Of a stretch of 64,000 nucleotides of DNA, positions 23,228 through 35,009 are shown piece after piece. Each line of letters begins with the position of its first letter. Within the stretch, counting starts at the first letter, position 1. A model generated the notes under the pieces. It saw only the letters and a program-made list of their open reading frames with translations, did not search any database and was not told the DNA's origin. Source of the DNA: Boesenbergia rotunda (taxonomy: Eukaryota; Streptophyta; Magnoliopsida; Zingiberales; Zingiberaceae); contig JAGFNQ010005207.1 of assembly GCA_024364735.1 (NCBI GenBank), positions 1-64,000 on the forward strand. Direction: 5' to 3'. The translations under genes and the position numbers were made by a program.

Positions 23228-23544
23228 TGTAACGACCCGGAAAATGCTCTTAATATTTTCCTTAAAATATTAAGCAGGCCTAGATAATTTTCCATGGGAT
23301 CTAGAAATGTTAGTACGAACCTTAGCCTAGGAATCAAGGTTCTCTTATTTAAATTGAGAAACTAAAATACTAAGGGGCCTCATAGGGGTATTCTAGTACC
23401 ATTATTATGGGTAGTTTTAGGTAAAATTTAATATAAAAATATAGGAATTGTAATGAAAAATATTAACATAATTATGGGGAAATTTTTAGGAATTTTCGAA
23501 AATGATAGGAAATAAATTAGAAATAAAATAGAAAATTAGTGCAT

Positions 23545-23612
23545 GCACCAAGGATTGAACCTTGGACCCCTTATATAACCAAGCATGCACTAACCAATTC
23601 ACCTAGCAAGGG
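23545..23612 (-). other. tRNA-like A/B-box block, antisense to LTR
   Basis: TAGGTGAATTGG (23594-23605) and GGTTCAATCC (23552-23561) on the minus strand. Confidence 0.6.
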
Positions 23613-23944
23613 AGTTCTATGAGGAAATGAATTGGATATTAGTAAAGGTGTAGGAAATGAAGAGTCACCAAGGGAAGAGACATCATGCCTCTTCACTCAC
23701 CCCTTTTCAAATAATATAAATAGAGAGGAAGTTACAACTTCCCTCTTCTTCTTCATTTTTTCTTCTTCTTCCTCCTTACTTGGCCGAAATATTCAAGGAT
23801 CTCCCCCTTGAGAAAAATTCCACCAAGGACCCCCATCTTGAAGATCTAAAGCCCCTACAAGGACACAAGGACTAAGGAAGGTTTAGAGAGAAGAAGGTTC
23901 TCTTGTTATCTTCGATTCGAATTTTGAAAGCGAAATCTAGGAAG

Positions 23945-25894
23945 GTAAAACCTTCTCACCTGTGGTATGATTGTTCTTGATGTTGAATAAGATTTAGATA
24001 TTGCTTACATGTAAGTTGGAGAAAAAAAAAAGAAGAACACATGATATGGAGCCTAGGGTTTCGGCCAAGGCATGGGTTTAGGCCTAGGGATGATGTAAAT
24101 TCCTTTTTGTGCTTTTAGATGTTTCATGATAAGATATAAGACATAGATTGAGATTTAGGGAAATTTTTGAGGCCCTAAAACCCATTTAGGGTTTCGGCCA
24201 CACCAAGTGTAGGGCTAGGGATTTTATCTTAATCCCTCAAGTGGGCTTGGTGTGTCTTGCTATGATGTAATATGAAGAAGATAGTGATTACATGAATTTT
24301 CTAAGGGTTTGATACCCTTATATGTTTCGGCCAACTCTTGTTTAGGGTCTAAGACTTGGAGTTAAGTCCAATCAAGGATTCAAATAATTTCTTTATGGCA
24401 TGATATGTAGATAAGAGATGTAATCATGATCTAGGAAAATTTTCCATGGACCCATGGCCCTTGAGACTTTCAGCCAAGACCCAACCCTAGGGTTTGGGTT
24501 GGGTTAAGATCTCGAAAATACATATTTATAAGTTCCCATGATGCTAGGACATGGTTAAGCATGATGTAAGAGCTCCCATGTGACTAAAACATTAGTTTAT
24601 GTGTTATGTGACATGACTTGTATGGTTGATTTTAGGTTATGTTTTAATCATGAATATTAAGATCATATACCACGATTACATGAAATTTATGTAGGAGTAT
24701 ATTATGATAAATGGAATAATGCATGTATGTTGATAAATGCTTATAATGAAATTATGACTCATGAAGGTATATACATGTTTTGTGATGAATACTATGAATC
24801 CTAGTAGTATGTGTTAGGTTTATATGTAGCTTACCATTCATGCCTTATGATGGATACTAGGATCATGTATGTAAGATAAAATATGTCTTGTATGAGATGT
24901 ATGTTATTTTGTATCATGATCATGCAAGCTTTATGAACTCGGATAAGATTATGACTAGAAACATGATTATGTAGGTATGTTCTATATTATGAACGAAGAA
25001 TGATAAGCATGAATAAAGATGATGGTTATGCCTTAATGATAAGTATGAATGATAAGTATGAATGATGAAGGCATAACGATGATAAGAAATAAGTATGAAT
25101 GATAAGCATGAATGACAATTATGAAAATGAAGCATGCATGTTTATTTTCATGCATAAGGCTTGTACCGGACCGAAGTAAGGGTCCAAGGGATGGGTACCT
25201 TAAGAACGCCCCGGTTCTGGACTACCGACTATGCTGTCCACGGTTCTGGCACTACCGAAGCTGTGCAACAGGGATGGGCACCTTAAGAACGCCCCGGTTC
25301 GAGGACTACCGACTATGCTGTCCTTACCCTAGTAGGTCGAGGCTAGCTACCTCGTATTTACTTAGGGATGCGCGCTAAGAAGTATGTATGTGGTACAAGC
25401 CAGGGGACCCAAATGATGTTATGTTAAGCATTGAAAAGTATAATTTCAAAACTAAGCATCCTTATGTAGTAAGTGCATTAGACTCATTCATACATCTATG
25501 TTATGCATCGCGCCAAGGTAAGATTATTTTATGCTTATATTTATGCTCATATGGTATATCATGAATAAGTATACATTATGTTTAAGTATGCTAAGAATCA
25601 TGTCATGAATAAGTATACATTATGTTTAAGTATGCTAAGAATCATGCCATGTATAAGTATGCTTGATGTTCATGTAGGTATGCTTTATGTCATGTATACG
25701 TTGCTTGATATATATTAAGTCATGTTTATGTATGTTCCTTTATGCCATGTATGACTATGCTTATGTTTATGCTAGAAGTTATGTTATGTTAGATGTTTGA
25801 TATATTTATGTGGAAGCAACGTATGGTTTTAGTGAGTAGGAAAGGGGTTTTACTAAGCCTATGTGCTTATAGTTTTATTTTCCTCGTACCGCAG
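23945..25894 (+). other. Putative LTR leader intron (1950 bp)
   Basis: Donor GAAG|GTAAAACC at 23945 and acceptor TTTTCCTCGTACCGCAG ending at 25894 match the borders in sister LTRs. AT-rich body with degenerate GGTTTCGGCCAA repeats. Inferred only. Confidence 0.37.
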
Positions 25895-26257
25895 ATCAAC
25901 CTAGAAGCTATTAAGGGAAGCCGCAGGGGAGGCAGAAGCATGTGTGTGTGGCAGTGACTTGGCAGAAGATTCTTGTATTACGTTTTATGGTTATGACTAA
26001 TAGATAACTTAAGACTTATGATGCTACCTTTATGGATAAGTACATACTGCTTATGATGATTATGAATAAGTCATGAAATGGTTAAGTTATGATATGATGC
26101 CATGTATTTAGTTGCATGATTATAAGCATGTTTAGAAAGAAAAAAAAATGAATGATTCCGCTGCATTAAGATATTGTCTAAGTACATGTATGTTTAGCGT
26201 AACGCCGCCTCCCTCGCCACACCACGAGGTGTGGGGAAAAATAGGCCGGGCGTTACA

Positions 26258-26433
26258 GGTTGGTATAGTTCAATTGGTATTCAGGATTCACAAAGAACTA
26301 GATTTAAGCCTGGGTCTAGAGTTCGAATCCTGGGAAGGCACAAATCCACGCCCAGGAGTGGGAAGACCTAGTATTGGTAACGGCACGGTCGACGGTCGAC
26401 GATCGAGACCGCCAAATGGGCCGGGTCGTTACA
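26258..26433 (+). other. tRNA-derived SINE-like tail
   Basis: TAGTTCAATTGG (26266-26277) fits a Pol III A box. GAGTTCGAATCC (26319-26330) fits a B box about 50 bp on, the spacing found in tRNA genes and SINE heads. A GC-rich stretch with GGTCGACGGTCGACG follows, then CCGGGTCGTTACA. It is on the + strand and differs in sequence from the antisense block at 23545. It is not a complete tRNA: no clean acceptor stem. Confidence 0.5.
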
Positions 26434-28051
26434 TAGAATCCGCTACAGTGTCTTGCTTGGAACTTTTCCAACTTATTGCGCCTCCATTCAAAGTAAATAC
26501 GTATCCAGACTGAGATTTGGAGTCATCCTTATCTGTCTGGAAACTGGCATCTGTATACCCACGTATTACCATATCTCCTTCTCCATATATTAGGAACACA
26601 TCCTTAGTTCTTCTTAAGTACTTAAGGATTATTTTGACAGCCGCCCAATGATCCATTCCTAGATCAGACTGATATCTACTGGTGACGCTCAGAGCATACG
26701 ATACATCGGGCCTAGTACATAACATGGCATACATGATAGATCGTATCGCGGATGCATAAGGAATCTTATTCATGCAAATCCTCTCGTCTTCTGTGCGCGG
26801 ACACATAGACTTTGAAAGGTTGATCCCATGCCTGATGGGAAGGTAACCTTTCTTGGATTCCGACATGCTAAACCTTTTTAGCACTCGGTCTATATATGTA
26901 GACTGCGAAAGACCAAGCAACCGTTTTGATCTATCTCTATAGATTCTAATCCCAAGGATATAGGTTGCTTCTCCCAGGTCTTTCATGGAGAAAGTTTTGG
27001 ACAACCAAATTTTAACTGATTGTAAGACTGATATATCGTTTCCTATAAGCAATATGTCATCGACATATAGCACTAGGAATATGACTTCACTCGCACTAAC
27101 CTTCTTGTACACTCAGGGTTCGTCAGGATTTTGTGAGAAATTAAACTCTTTGATTGTCTCATCAAAACGGATGTTCCAGCTCCTGGATGCTTGCTTCAGT
27201 CCATATATGGATCGTCGAAGCTTGCATATTTTGGTTTTATCAACCGATGTGAAACCTTCAGGTTGTATCATGTATATATCCTCAAGCAGGTTTCTATTAA
27301 GGAAAGATGTTTTCACATCCATTTGTCATATCTCATAATCATGATGAGCTGCTATGGCCAGGAGCATCCGAATGAATTTAAGCATAGCTACTGGCGAATA
27401 GGTTTCGACATAATCAATTCCTTGTTTCTGACGATATCCTTTTGCCACTAATCTAGCCTTAAAGGCAACTACATTACCTTCCATGTCGGTTTTCTTCTTG
27501 AAAACCCACTTGCACCCTATGGGCTTAATCCCTTCAGGTGGGTTAACCAAGTCCCATACTTGACTTTCGTACATGGAATCCATTTCCGACTTCATGGCTT
27601 TAAGCCATTTGTCCCTTTCTGAACTTTTCAGAACATCTTCAAAACTGATTGATTCGTCATCGCTTATGAGTAACACGTCGTTCGATTCACTTATGAGAAA
27701 TCCGTATCTCTCTGGAATATTGCGTGTCCAATCAGACCTACGAAGAGGTGGTGTTGTTTTAGGTTCAACTGATAGCTCATCACTATGAGTTATCGGTTGT
27801 GGGTCTAGACTAGGTGTCTGTAATGTCTATTGGAGTTTCTTGAACTTCATCAAGTTCAATGCCACTCCCACTGTTTTCTTGTAAAAGAAATTCTTTTTCC
27901 AGAAATACAGCATGCCTTGAAACAAACACCTTTTGCTCCAAGGGATGATAGAATTGGTAACCCTTCGTTTCCTTAGGGTATCCAATAAATAGACATTTAT
28001 CAGACTTAGCATCCAATTTGTCTGATACAGTCCACTTCACATAAGCAGGAT
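26434..28051 (-). pseudogene. pol: Copia-2 reverse transcriptase and RNase H N-terminal part
   Basis: Carries the end of integrase (SDKLDAKSDKCLFIGYPKE), the RT with KGYRQKQGIDY, MDVKTSFLN and the catalytic YVDD near 27055, and RNase H up to QDTVADS. Breaks: a 2-base loss near 27815 (ITDT then stop, where Copia-1 has TETPSLD); TGG to TGA at about 27327 (YEIW becomes YEI-stop); and a Cys codon to TGA near 27113 (DEPC becomes DEP-stop). RT catalytic residues are intact. The segment is bounded by solo LTRs at both ends. Confidence 0.92.
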
Positions 28052-28536
28052 TGTAATGCCTGCTTTTTTTTTTCCATAAAGCGGCGTTACGCTAAACATA
28101 CATGTGCATATAAAACATCTTAATGCAGCGGAATAACTAGTACTTACATCATATACACATGTCTGGGTTATCTTTCATGGACATGGTGACATTATACTTA
28201 ACATATTACCAGCATACCTAGCATCATGATATCAACTTTCCATAACTTATTCATAAGCATTTCAGGTAACATATTACCAGTATGCATGGCATCATGATAT
28301 CAACTTTCCATAACTTATTCATAAGCATTTCAGGTAGTAAGTAGTTTGATCATAACTTCATGAATAGTCGGTTGTTTCTTAGGCATAACTATCATAAGCC
28401 GAGCATAAACCAAAACAAGCATTGTCGGATTCACAAAACAAGCAATAAGTGAAATGAGAGAGTTTCTTGGCCATGTCACTACTACACACACCCATTCTTG
28501 CCCTCCTGCTACTTCCTTATTGTCCCATTGCGTGAT

Positions 28537-30576
28537 CTGTGGTATAAGAAAAATAAGACTATAAGCACACAGGCTTAGTAAGACTCTTTCCTACTCACAA
28601 AATCCATACGTCATATAAACATGCAAATAATGCTTCAATCCTACATATCATAGCATACTTTCTATCATGAACATCTACACCACTATGCCATCATCGTTTT
28701 AGCATAAACATAGATAAAATCATGACATCATAATTTTAGCATGCACATAAATAAAATTATGGCATCATAATCTAGTATGAACATAAATAAAATCATGGCG
28801 TTGTCATCTAGCATGAACATAAATAAAATCATGGCATTATCATCTAGCATGAACATAAATAAAATCATGGCATTATCATCTAGCATGAACATAAATAAAT
28901 CATGGTATTATCATCTAGCATGAACATAAATAAAATCATGGCATTATAATCTAGATAAAATCATGGCATTATCATCTAGCATGAACATAAATAAAATCAT
29001 GGCATTATCATCTAGCATGAACATAAATAAAATCATTTGCATAAACATACATTGCATAAGCATACTTATCATAACCATAATGCATAACATGGATGGATGC
29101 ATGAGCAAATGCATATACCATAGGGATGCTTAGTTTGAAATCATATCTTTTTTTTATACTTAAACATAATCATAACATTCATTGGGCCCTGGCTTGTACC
29201 ACATTCATGCATCATATGTGCGCATCCCTAAGTAAATACGAGGTAGCTAATCTCGACCTACTAGGGTAAGGACAGCTTCATCGGTAGTCCCGAACCATAA
29301 GGACAGCTTCATCGGTAGTCCCGAACCGTGGACAGCTTCATCGGTAGTCCAGAACCGTAGACCTTATTTAGGTCCGGTACAAGCCCATTCTCAAAATAAA
29401 ATACTTTCACATGCTTCTTCATTCACAAAACATACATAGCATATTCATTCATTCTTAATGCTTAACATCATCATTATGCCTTGAAGGCATGAACCTCATT
29501 TTCATTCATTATTCTCATTCCATATCACCATTATGCCTTGAAGGCATGAACTTTAACTTCATTCATCATTTCATCCATAAACATGACATGCATACATATC
29601 ATTCATAAATCATGGCATACATTCATATTATTCATAAATCATGGCATGCATACATATCATTCATAAATCATGGCATACATTCATATTATTCATAAATCAT
29701 GGCATGCATACATATCATTTATAAATCATGGCATACATTCATAATTAGCATCTTAATTCATAAAAAAACATGCATGGTCATGGTACATGGAAAAACATGC
29801 CTAGGTCCTTTCATACATGATACATTTCCTTGGGTTCATGGCACATGTCTAAATATTTATGAATCATCATCACAAGTGACCTAACATATAATTCATGACA
29901 CATAAGCTAGGGTTTCAATTGGCATAAACATTCTTCCAACATACTTAAACATCTATATACATCATAGTACCCTACAAACATGCATCCTTGTGGTCTTAAC
30001 CCAACCCAAACCCTAAGTCTTGGGAGTTGGCCGAAAGTTCCTTGGCATGAAACTCCACCATTCAATCAATAGGAAGGGTTCCATAAGTAAAAGAACACCC
30101 ATACATTACATACAAGACCATAGGGAGCCATTAAACCCCATGATTGGAGTAAATCCTAAACCCTAGCCCTACCTTGGAACCTTGGCCGAAACCCTAATGG
30201 GTCACCATCACATGAATAAATTCATAAAGTTACAATTTTACATCCTATAACTTACATATACTTCCATAGTAAAACATTTGAACCCTTGCTTGGAGTTAAC
30301 CCTAACCCCTTGCCCTAAAACCCATCTTGGCCGAAAGTTACTAGGGCCTTAAATCATGTAAAAACATTCACATAACCCCTATTAACATCTCTTACCACAT
30401 AAGAAAACATAAGGAACAATATTAAAGAGTTGGATCCAAACCAAACCATAAAAACCTATGGTGGCCGAAACCCTTGGTAGCCCTAACTTTGGTGTTTCTT
30501 CATATATGATTCAAACAATTTCTTGTATCATGAAAATAACTCAAAAACCATTATACCACAGGTGAGGGAGTCTTAC
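28537..30576 (-). other. Putative LTR leader intron (2040 bp)
   Basis: On the minus strand: donor CAAG|GTAAGACTCCC at 30576, acceptor ATACCACAG ending at 28537, aligned with the borders at 9635-11607. Inferred only. Confidence 0.37.
28690..29040 (-). repeat. 36-bp tandem repeat, about 9 copies
   Basis: Units around ATGAACATAAATAAAATCAT, one unit partly deleted near 28950. Inverted homologue of 11200-11440, with more copies. Confidence 0.85.
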
Positions 30577-30907
30577 CTTGGGTTATCTTGGTTTTTAGAC
30601 CTTAAAAAGGGAAGATGATGAAGACCTTGTTGTCCCTTGATCACCCTTAGCCCTTGTAGCCTTGTAGATGACCCTTAGCTCTTGAAGATTAAGCCCTCTT
30701 GTGAAGTTTTCCGAAGGAAAACTCTCCTTGAAGTTTCGACTAGAGTGAGGGAGGAGGAAGAAGAAAGGTGGAATTGATGGAAGGAAGAAAGTAACTCCCA
30801 AGTCCCCTCTTTATAACACATTAAGGAGGGCAAGTGAAGAGTCATGGTGGATGACCATTCATTTTCCCTAAGCCTTAACCAAAATCCACTTCATTTCCAC
30901 ATAGTAC

Positions 30908-30980
30908 TCCCTTGCTAGGTGAATTGGTTAGAGCATTCATGGTTGTACAAGAGGTCCAAGGTTCAATCCTTGGTGCATGC
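30908..30980 (+). other. tRNA-like A/B-box block, antisense to LTR
   Basis: TAGGTGAATTGG (30916-30927) and GGTTCAATCC (30960-30969), with CCAAGG/CCTTGG flanking the B box. The LTR runs on the minus strand, so orientation relative to the LTR is the same as elsewhere. Confidence 0.6.
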
Positions 30981-31295
30981 ACTAATTTTTGTATTTTATT
31001 TTTATTTTATTTACTATTATTTCGAAAATCCCTTAAAAATTCTCCCATAATTATGTTAATATTTCTCATTAAAACCTCTTTATATTTATATTAATTTTTA
31101 CCTAAAATTCACCAATAATTATGGTACTAGAAAGCCCATATAAAGCCCATTAGTGTTTATTTTTCCCAATTTAAATGAGAAAACATGGATTTCTAGGCTA
31201 AAATTTGTATTAATATTTCTAGGTCCCTCGGAAAATTATCTAGTCATGCTCAATATTTTAAAGAAAATATTATGAGAATTTTTCGGGTCGTTACA

Positions 31296-33251
31296 AGGAT
31301 AACCCCATATCTTAAGGTGAGTTAAGTGAGGTTTCTTACTATTCCATATCTCATATGGAGTAGTAGAGACTACCTTGGTCGGGACTCTATTTAGCAAGTA
31401 AACAGCTGTCTTAAGTGCATAGCCCCAAAAGGATTTTGGAAGAGTTGCATGGTTCATCATGGATCTAACCATGTCCATCAAGGTTCGGTTACGCCTTTCA
31501 GATACACCATTATGCTGTGGTGTATACGGCGGAGTCCATTGAGACAATATCCCATTGTCCCTAAGATAATCTTGAAACTCTTGACTCAAGTATTCACCAC
31601 CCCGATCGGATCGAAGTATCTTAATACTTTTGCCAAGCTGTTTCTCTACTTCATTTCTGAATTCTTTGAATTTCTCAAAAGCTTCAGATTTGTGTTTCAT
31701 CAAGAACACATACCCGAATCGTGAGTGATCATCGATAAAGGTGATGAAGTAGCTATAGCCTCCTTGTGCAAGAGTTGACATTGGTCCACATACATCAGTA
31801 TGTATTAGACCAAGCAATTCTCCCACTGGATTACCTTTTCCGGAAAAGGGTAATTTGGTCATCTTGCCTTTTAAGCATGATTCGCATGTATCAAATGAAC
31901 CGGGTTCAAATGATTCCAGAATTCCACATCGGTGTAATTCGGTCATGTGTTTCTTACTTACATGGCCAAGACGACAATGCCATATGTAGGAGTCTATTCG
32001 ATTATCTATTCGAGCACGTTTGTTGCTGACTTCGATATTGAAAACGTCACTAGATAAATCTAACGTGTAGATACCATTGCACAAAGTTCCGGTCCCATAA
32101 AGAACACCATTTAAAGTTATGTAACAACAATTATTACTAAAAGTTAAATGATAACCCTTTTCATTCAAACATGAAATAGATACAATGTTCTTTATTAACG
32201 AAGGAACAAAATAACAATTATCCAATTCTAAGACACGTCCAGTAGGGAGCTTTAGCAAATATGTTCCGATGGCAACAGCAGCAATCTTTGCTCCATTTCC
32301 AACTCGCAGATTCGTTTCTCCTTTGACAAGTTTTCTTCTATTCCTTAGCCCCTGTATGTCATTGCATATATGTGAGCTACACCCAGTATCAAGTACCCAG
32401 GTATCTGAGGAAATAGAGTGACATTCAATAACGAAGATACCTGAAGAGGATGGGGCATCGGATGCCTTCTTCTTCAAAGACTCAAGATAAACCTTGCAGT
32501 TTCTTCGCCAGTGACCCTCCTTGCCACAATGATGGCAAGTGTCTTTTGGTGTCTTTTCAGTCTTTTTGACCTTTTTCTTCTTTTCTTTATTCTGTTCTTT
32601 AGCCTTCCTCTTACAACCTTTCTTCGAGGAACCAACTAACAGTACCGTCTTCTGATCTTGTTTTACAGAAGGCTCTATAGTCTTCAGCAGGTTGAGCAAC
32701 TCAGGAATGGTAGTCTCCAGCTTGTTCATCTGATAGTTCATCACAAATTGTGAATAACTTTTGGGCAAACAATGCAGAATTAAGTCAATACTTAGTTCAT
32801 GATCCATTGCAAAACCGAGTGTGCTCAGTCGCTCAATGTACCCCAACATCTTTAACACAAACTGTGAGGCAGAAGTGCCTTCCTGCATCCTAGAGTTGAA
32901 GAGGAGTCTGGAGACTTCGAACCTTTCGGATCTCGCCTGCTCTTCAAATAACTCATGAAGATGGAAGATGATGGTATAAGCATCCATATGCTCATGCTGC
33001 TTTTGCAGCTCAGGTACCATAGAGCCTAGCATGATGCAACTCGCAAGTTCAGAATCGGTCACATGTTTTTGATAGGCCACTAACTGGTCTGGAGTTGCAT
33101 CTTCTGGAGGATGGTTGGGAAGTTGATCTTCAAGGACATAAGCAAGCTTCTCTGCCTTGAGGACTATCCTCAGGTTTCGAAGCTAGTCCATGAAGTTTGG
33201 CCCAGTCAGTTTATTGGTGTCCAAAATGGAATGCAAATTCATAGAAGACAT
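31296..33251 (-). pseudogene. gag-pol: Copia-2 gag-protease-integrase (one nonsense codon, then cut by insertion)
   Basis: The start at 33251 opens a frame matching Copia-1 gag. Codon 23 (33185-33183) is TAG where Copia-1 has the TGG of YMDW. After it, the frame is open for over 600 codons. It covers the capsid, zinc knuckle CHHCGKEGHWRRNC (near 32540), protease DTGCSSH (near 32385), integrase HHCC zinc domain (WHCRLGH, CESC) and D-D-E core (HTDVC, LRSDRGGEY, NGVSERRNRTL), to KIWG, where the solo LTR cuts it at 31295. Apart from one codon, gag, protease and the integrase core are intact, making this the best preserved Angela-like coding block here. Confidence 0.94.
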
Positions 33252-34996
33252 GATCGAGTGATTATCCTAGAAATACAAATTGAGCTTATGTGAGAAGAAT
33301 GATAAAGAATTCATCAACATACATTAATTAAATCCTATTTATTTTTCGAATTGAATAACCCTTTTTTTTATCAATACGGGAGATCGTAGGAACACCTCAA
33401 AATAGGTTGATATCCAACCATAGATAAGAACAACCATGGCTGTGGCCATCAAGTTATTCTTAGCTATGAAGGTAGGTAATTATACTGATTACACATCACA
33501 TATATGTAACTATCACTTTATGCTATCAACTAATTGAATGTTTGCATAAATCATTGGGTTGTTAACTCATTAACAAGTATGCAACATTATACATAGCACC
33601 CAACTGCACCTCTTTTTACATCGACCTTGGCTGTGGCACAACAAATCGATGCTCCAAGCTTAAGGCTGACCCATTAATCAAGAAATAGTTTTAATATGGT
33701 TGGAGCTCATTCAACCGTTTAGTCAGGCTTGGATGTGTCAAACAACCAAAACTAAGGATTGACCTCTGACTCCAACTATATTATTCATAAACTAATTCCA
33801 TGGTTTGAACATGTTGAGGTTCAAGCCGGGCATGGATGTGTCCATCAACCCAAATGAGAAACAAAACTCCGGGTCTAACCATATTAATGGAAGGTGTTAG
33901 CCTTAATATTTTGTAAGGGGTTTTGGGTCTAATCCTTTCTTTTCAAAGCACATTCATGACATATAATTATGTCATGACTAACGATTTCCTTGATAAAGTA
34001 TATATGAGACTTAATTTATCAAGTCTCATTAATTGGATTAGGAACCGGATTTCCTAATCCCAATTTCATACTTTATTCAAGGAATTGTTTTGGGAAACAA
34101 TTTCCTAAATTGTCATAATCAATTTCAGAAATAATATGTTTAAGACTTTGATTTCTCTAAATCAAATCTTATTAAATTAAGAGACAGATTCCCTTAATTC
34201 AACCACATATTATTTTCATGAAAATCTTATTTAAGAAAACTCTATAGGAAACCATTTTCCTAATTAATTTTGGAGACAACAATATGTAAGAGCATCACCT
34301 CTTAAATCAAATAAGGAAATTATCCTAAATTTCCAAGATTTGATCACATATTTTATTTATGGATTAATTAGTTACAACTAATTGTTTTCTAAGGGTGGCT
34401 CCCTGAGGCTCAGATACCCAAAGAAAAAAATTTGTCGTAAATCCAATTTGGTCCGCTCCCCGAGGCGTAACCAAATTAAACATGACAATTTTATTCAAAA
34501 TGGAAAATTAAATTACAACAACTAACTTTAAATTGGACGGCTCCCCGAGGCTCAATCCAAAATAAAGAATTTTGTTAATAATTTAAAACCAATTCGAATT
34601 TTAATTGTCAATTAATGATCCATAAGTTTGTCTAGACTTTCTTGAAAGAAAGTGTCCAAAATTGCGAGATTTCATAATAGGTTTTCAGAATATTTGTAAG
34701 TTTCTGGTACAAAGAAAACTTACATATTTCCAAAATTGGAAAATTTCCAAAATAGGAAATTTCCAAAATTGGAAAGTTTCCAAAGATGAGAAGTTTTTCA
34801 CAATTATCATAAAATTTCAGAAACTAGGATATTTCAAAAAGTTTGCGAAATTTCATGAGGATTTCCAAACTTTGAAATTCCTAAATCTAAAATTTATCAT
34901 AATTGGAAAGATTCCATAATTGGAAAATTTTCCAAAATTGAGATCATGACAAAGTTTTCCACAAAACAATTATATGATTATGTCGAACACTAACCG
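33252..34996 (-). other. Copia-2 untranslated leader
   Basis: About 1.75 kb of AT-rich non-coding DNA between primer site and gag. It includes three GGCTCC(C/T)GAGG-type blocks (34385-34560) and clustered TTCCAAAATTGGAAA near-palindromes (34730-34775). Short frames show no domain. Confidence 0.8.
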
Positions 34997-35008
34997 GCTC
35001 TGATACCA
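34997..35008 (-). promoter_or_regulatory. Copia-2 primer-binding site
   Basis: TGGTATCAGAGC on the minus strand, one base inside the 5' LTR: the initiator-Met-tRNA primer site. Confidence 0.9.
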
Positions 35009-35009
35009 C

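Larger units (their letters stand above)
23228..26433 (+). mobile_element. Solo gypsy LTR with extra tRNA-like 3' tail
   Basis: Flanked by TAGAA at 23223-23227 and 26434-26438, inside Copia-2 RNase H. 23228-26257 is a complete LTR of the 6707-13140 type (TGTAACGACCCGG...GGGCGTTACA). A further 176 bp follows before the duplication and ends CCGGGTCGTTACA, the exact reverse complement of the first 13 bases. The insertion unit is therefore LTR plus tail. Confidence 0.9.
28052..31295 (-). mobile_element. Solo gypsy LTR in Copia-2 integrase
   Basis: Minus orientation, TGTAACGACCCG to GCATTACA, 3244 bp, flanked by AGGAT at 28047-28051 and 31296-31300. Same subfamily as 8916-12094, with matching repeat arrays, leader frame (30595-30801) and borders. 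No internal element sequence. Confidence 0.93.

Noticed and set aside
30908..30980. Functional tRNA gene
   Set aside because: A and B boxes fit, but I could not build a paired acceptor stem or a convincing anticodon arm; called tRNA-like only.
33252..34996. Possible host gene in the 1.7-kb AT-rich stretch
   Set aside because: It lies between the primer site and gag of Copia-2, matches the Copia-1 leader near gag, and has no domain.
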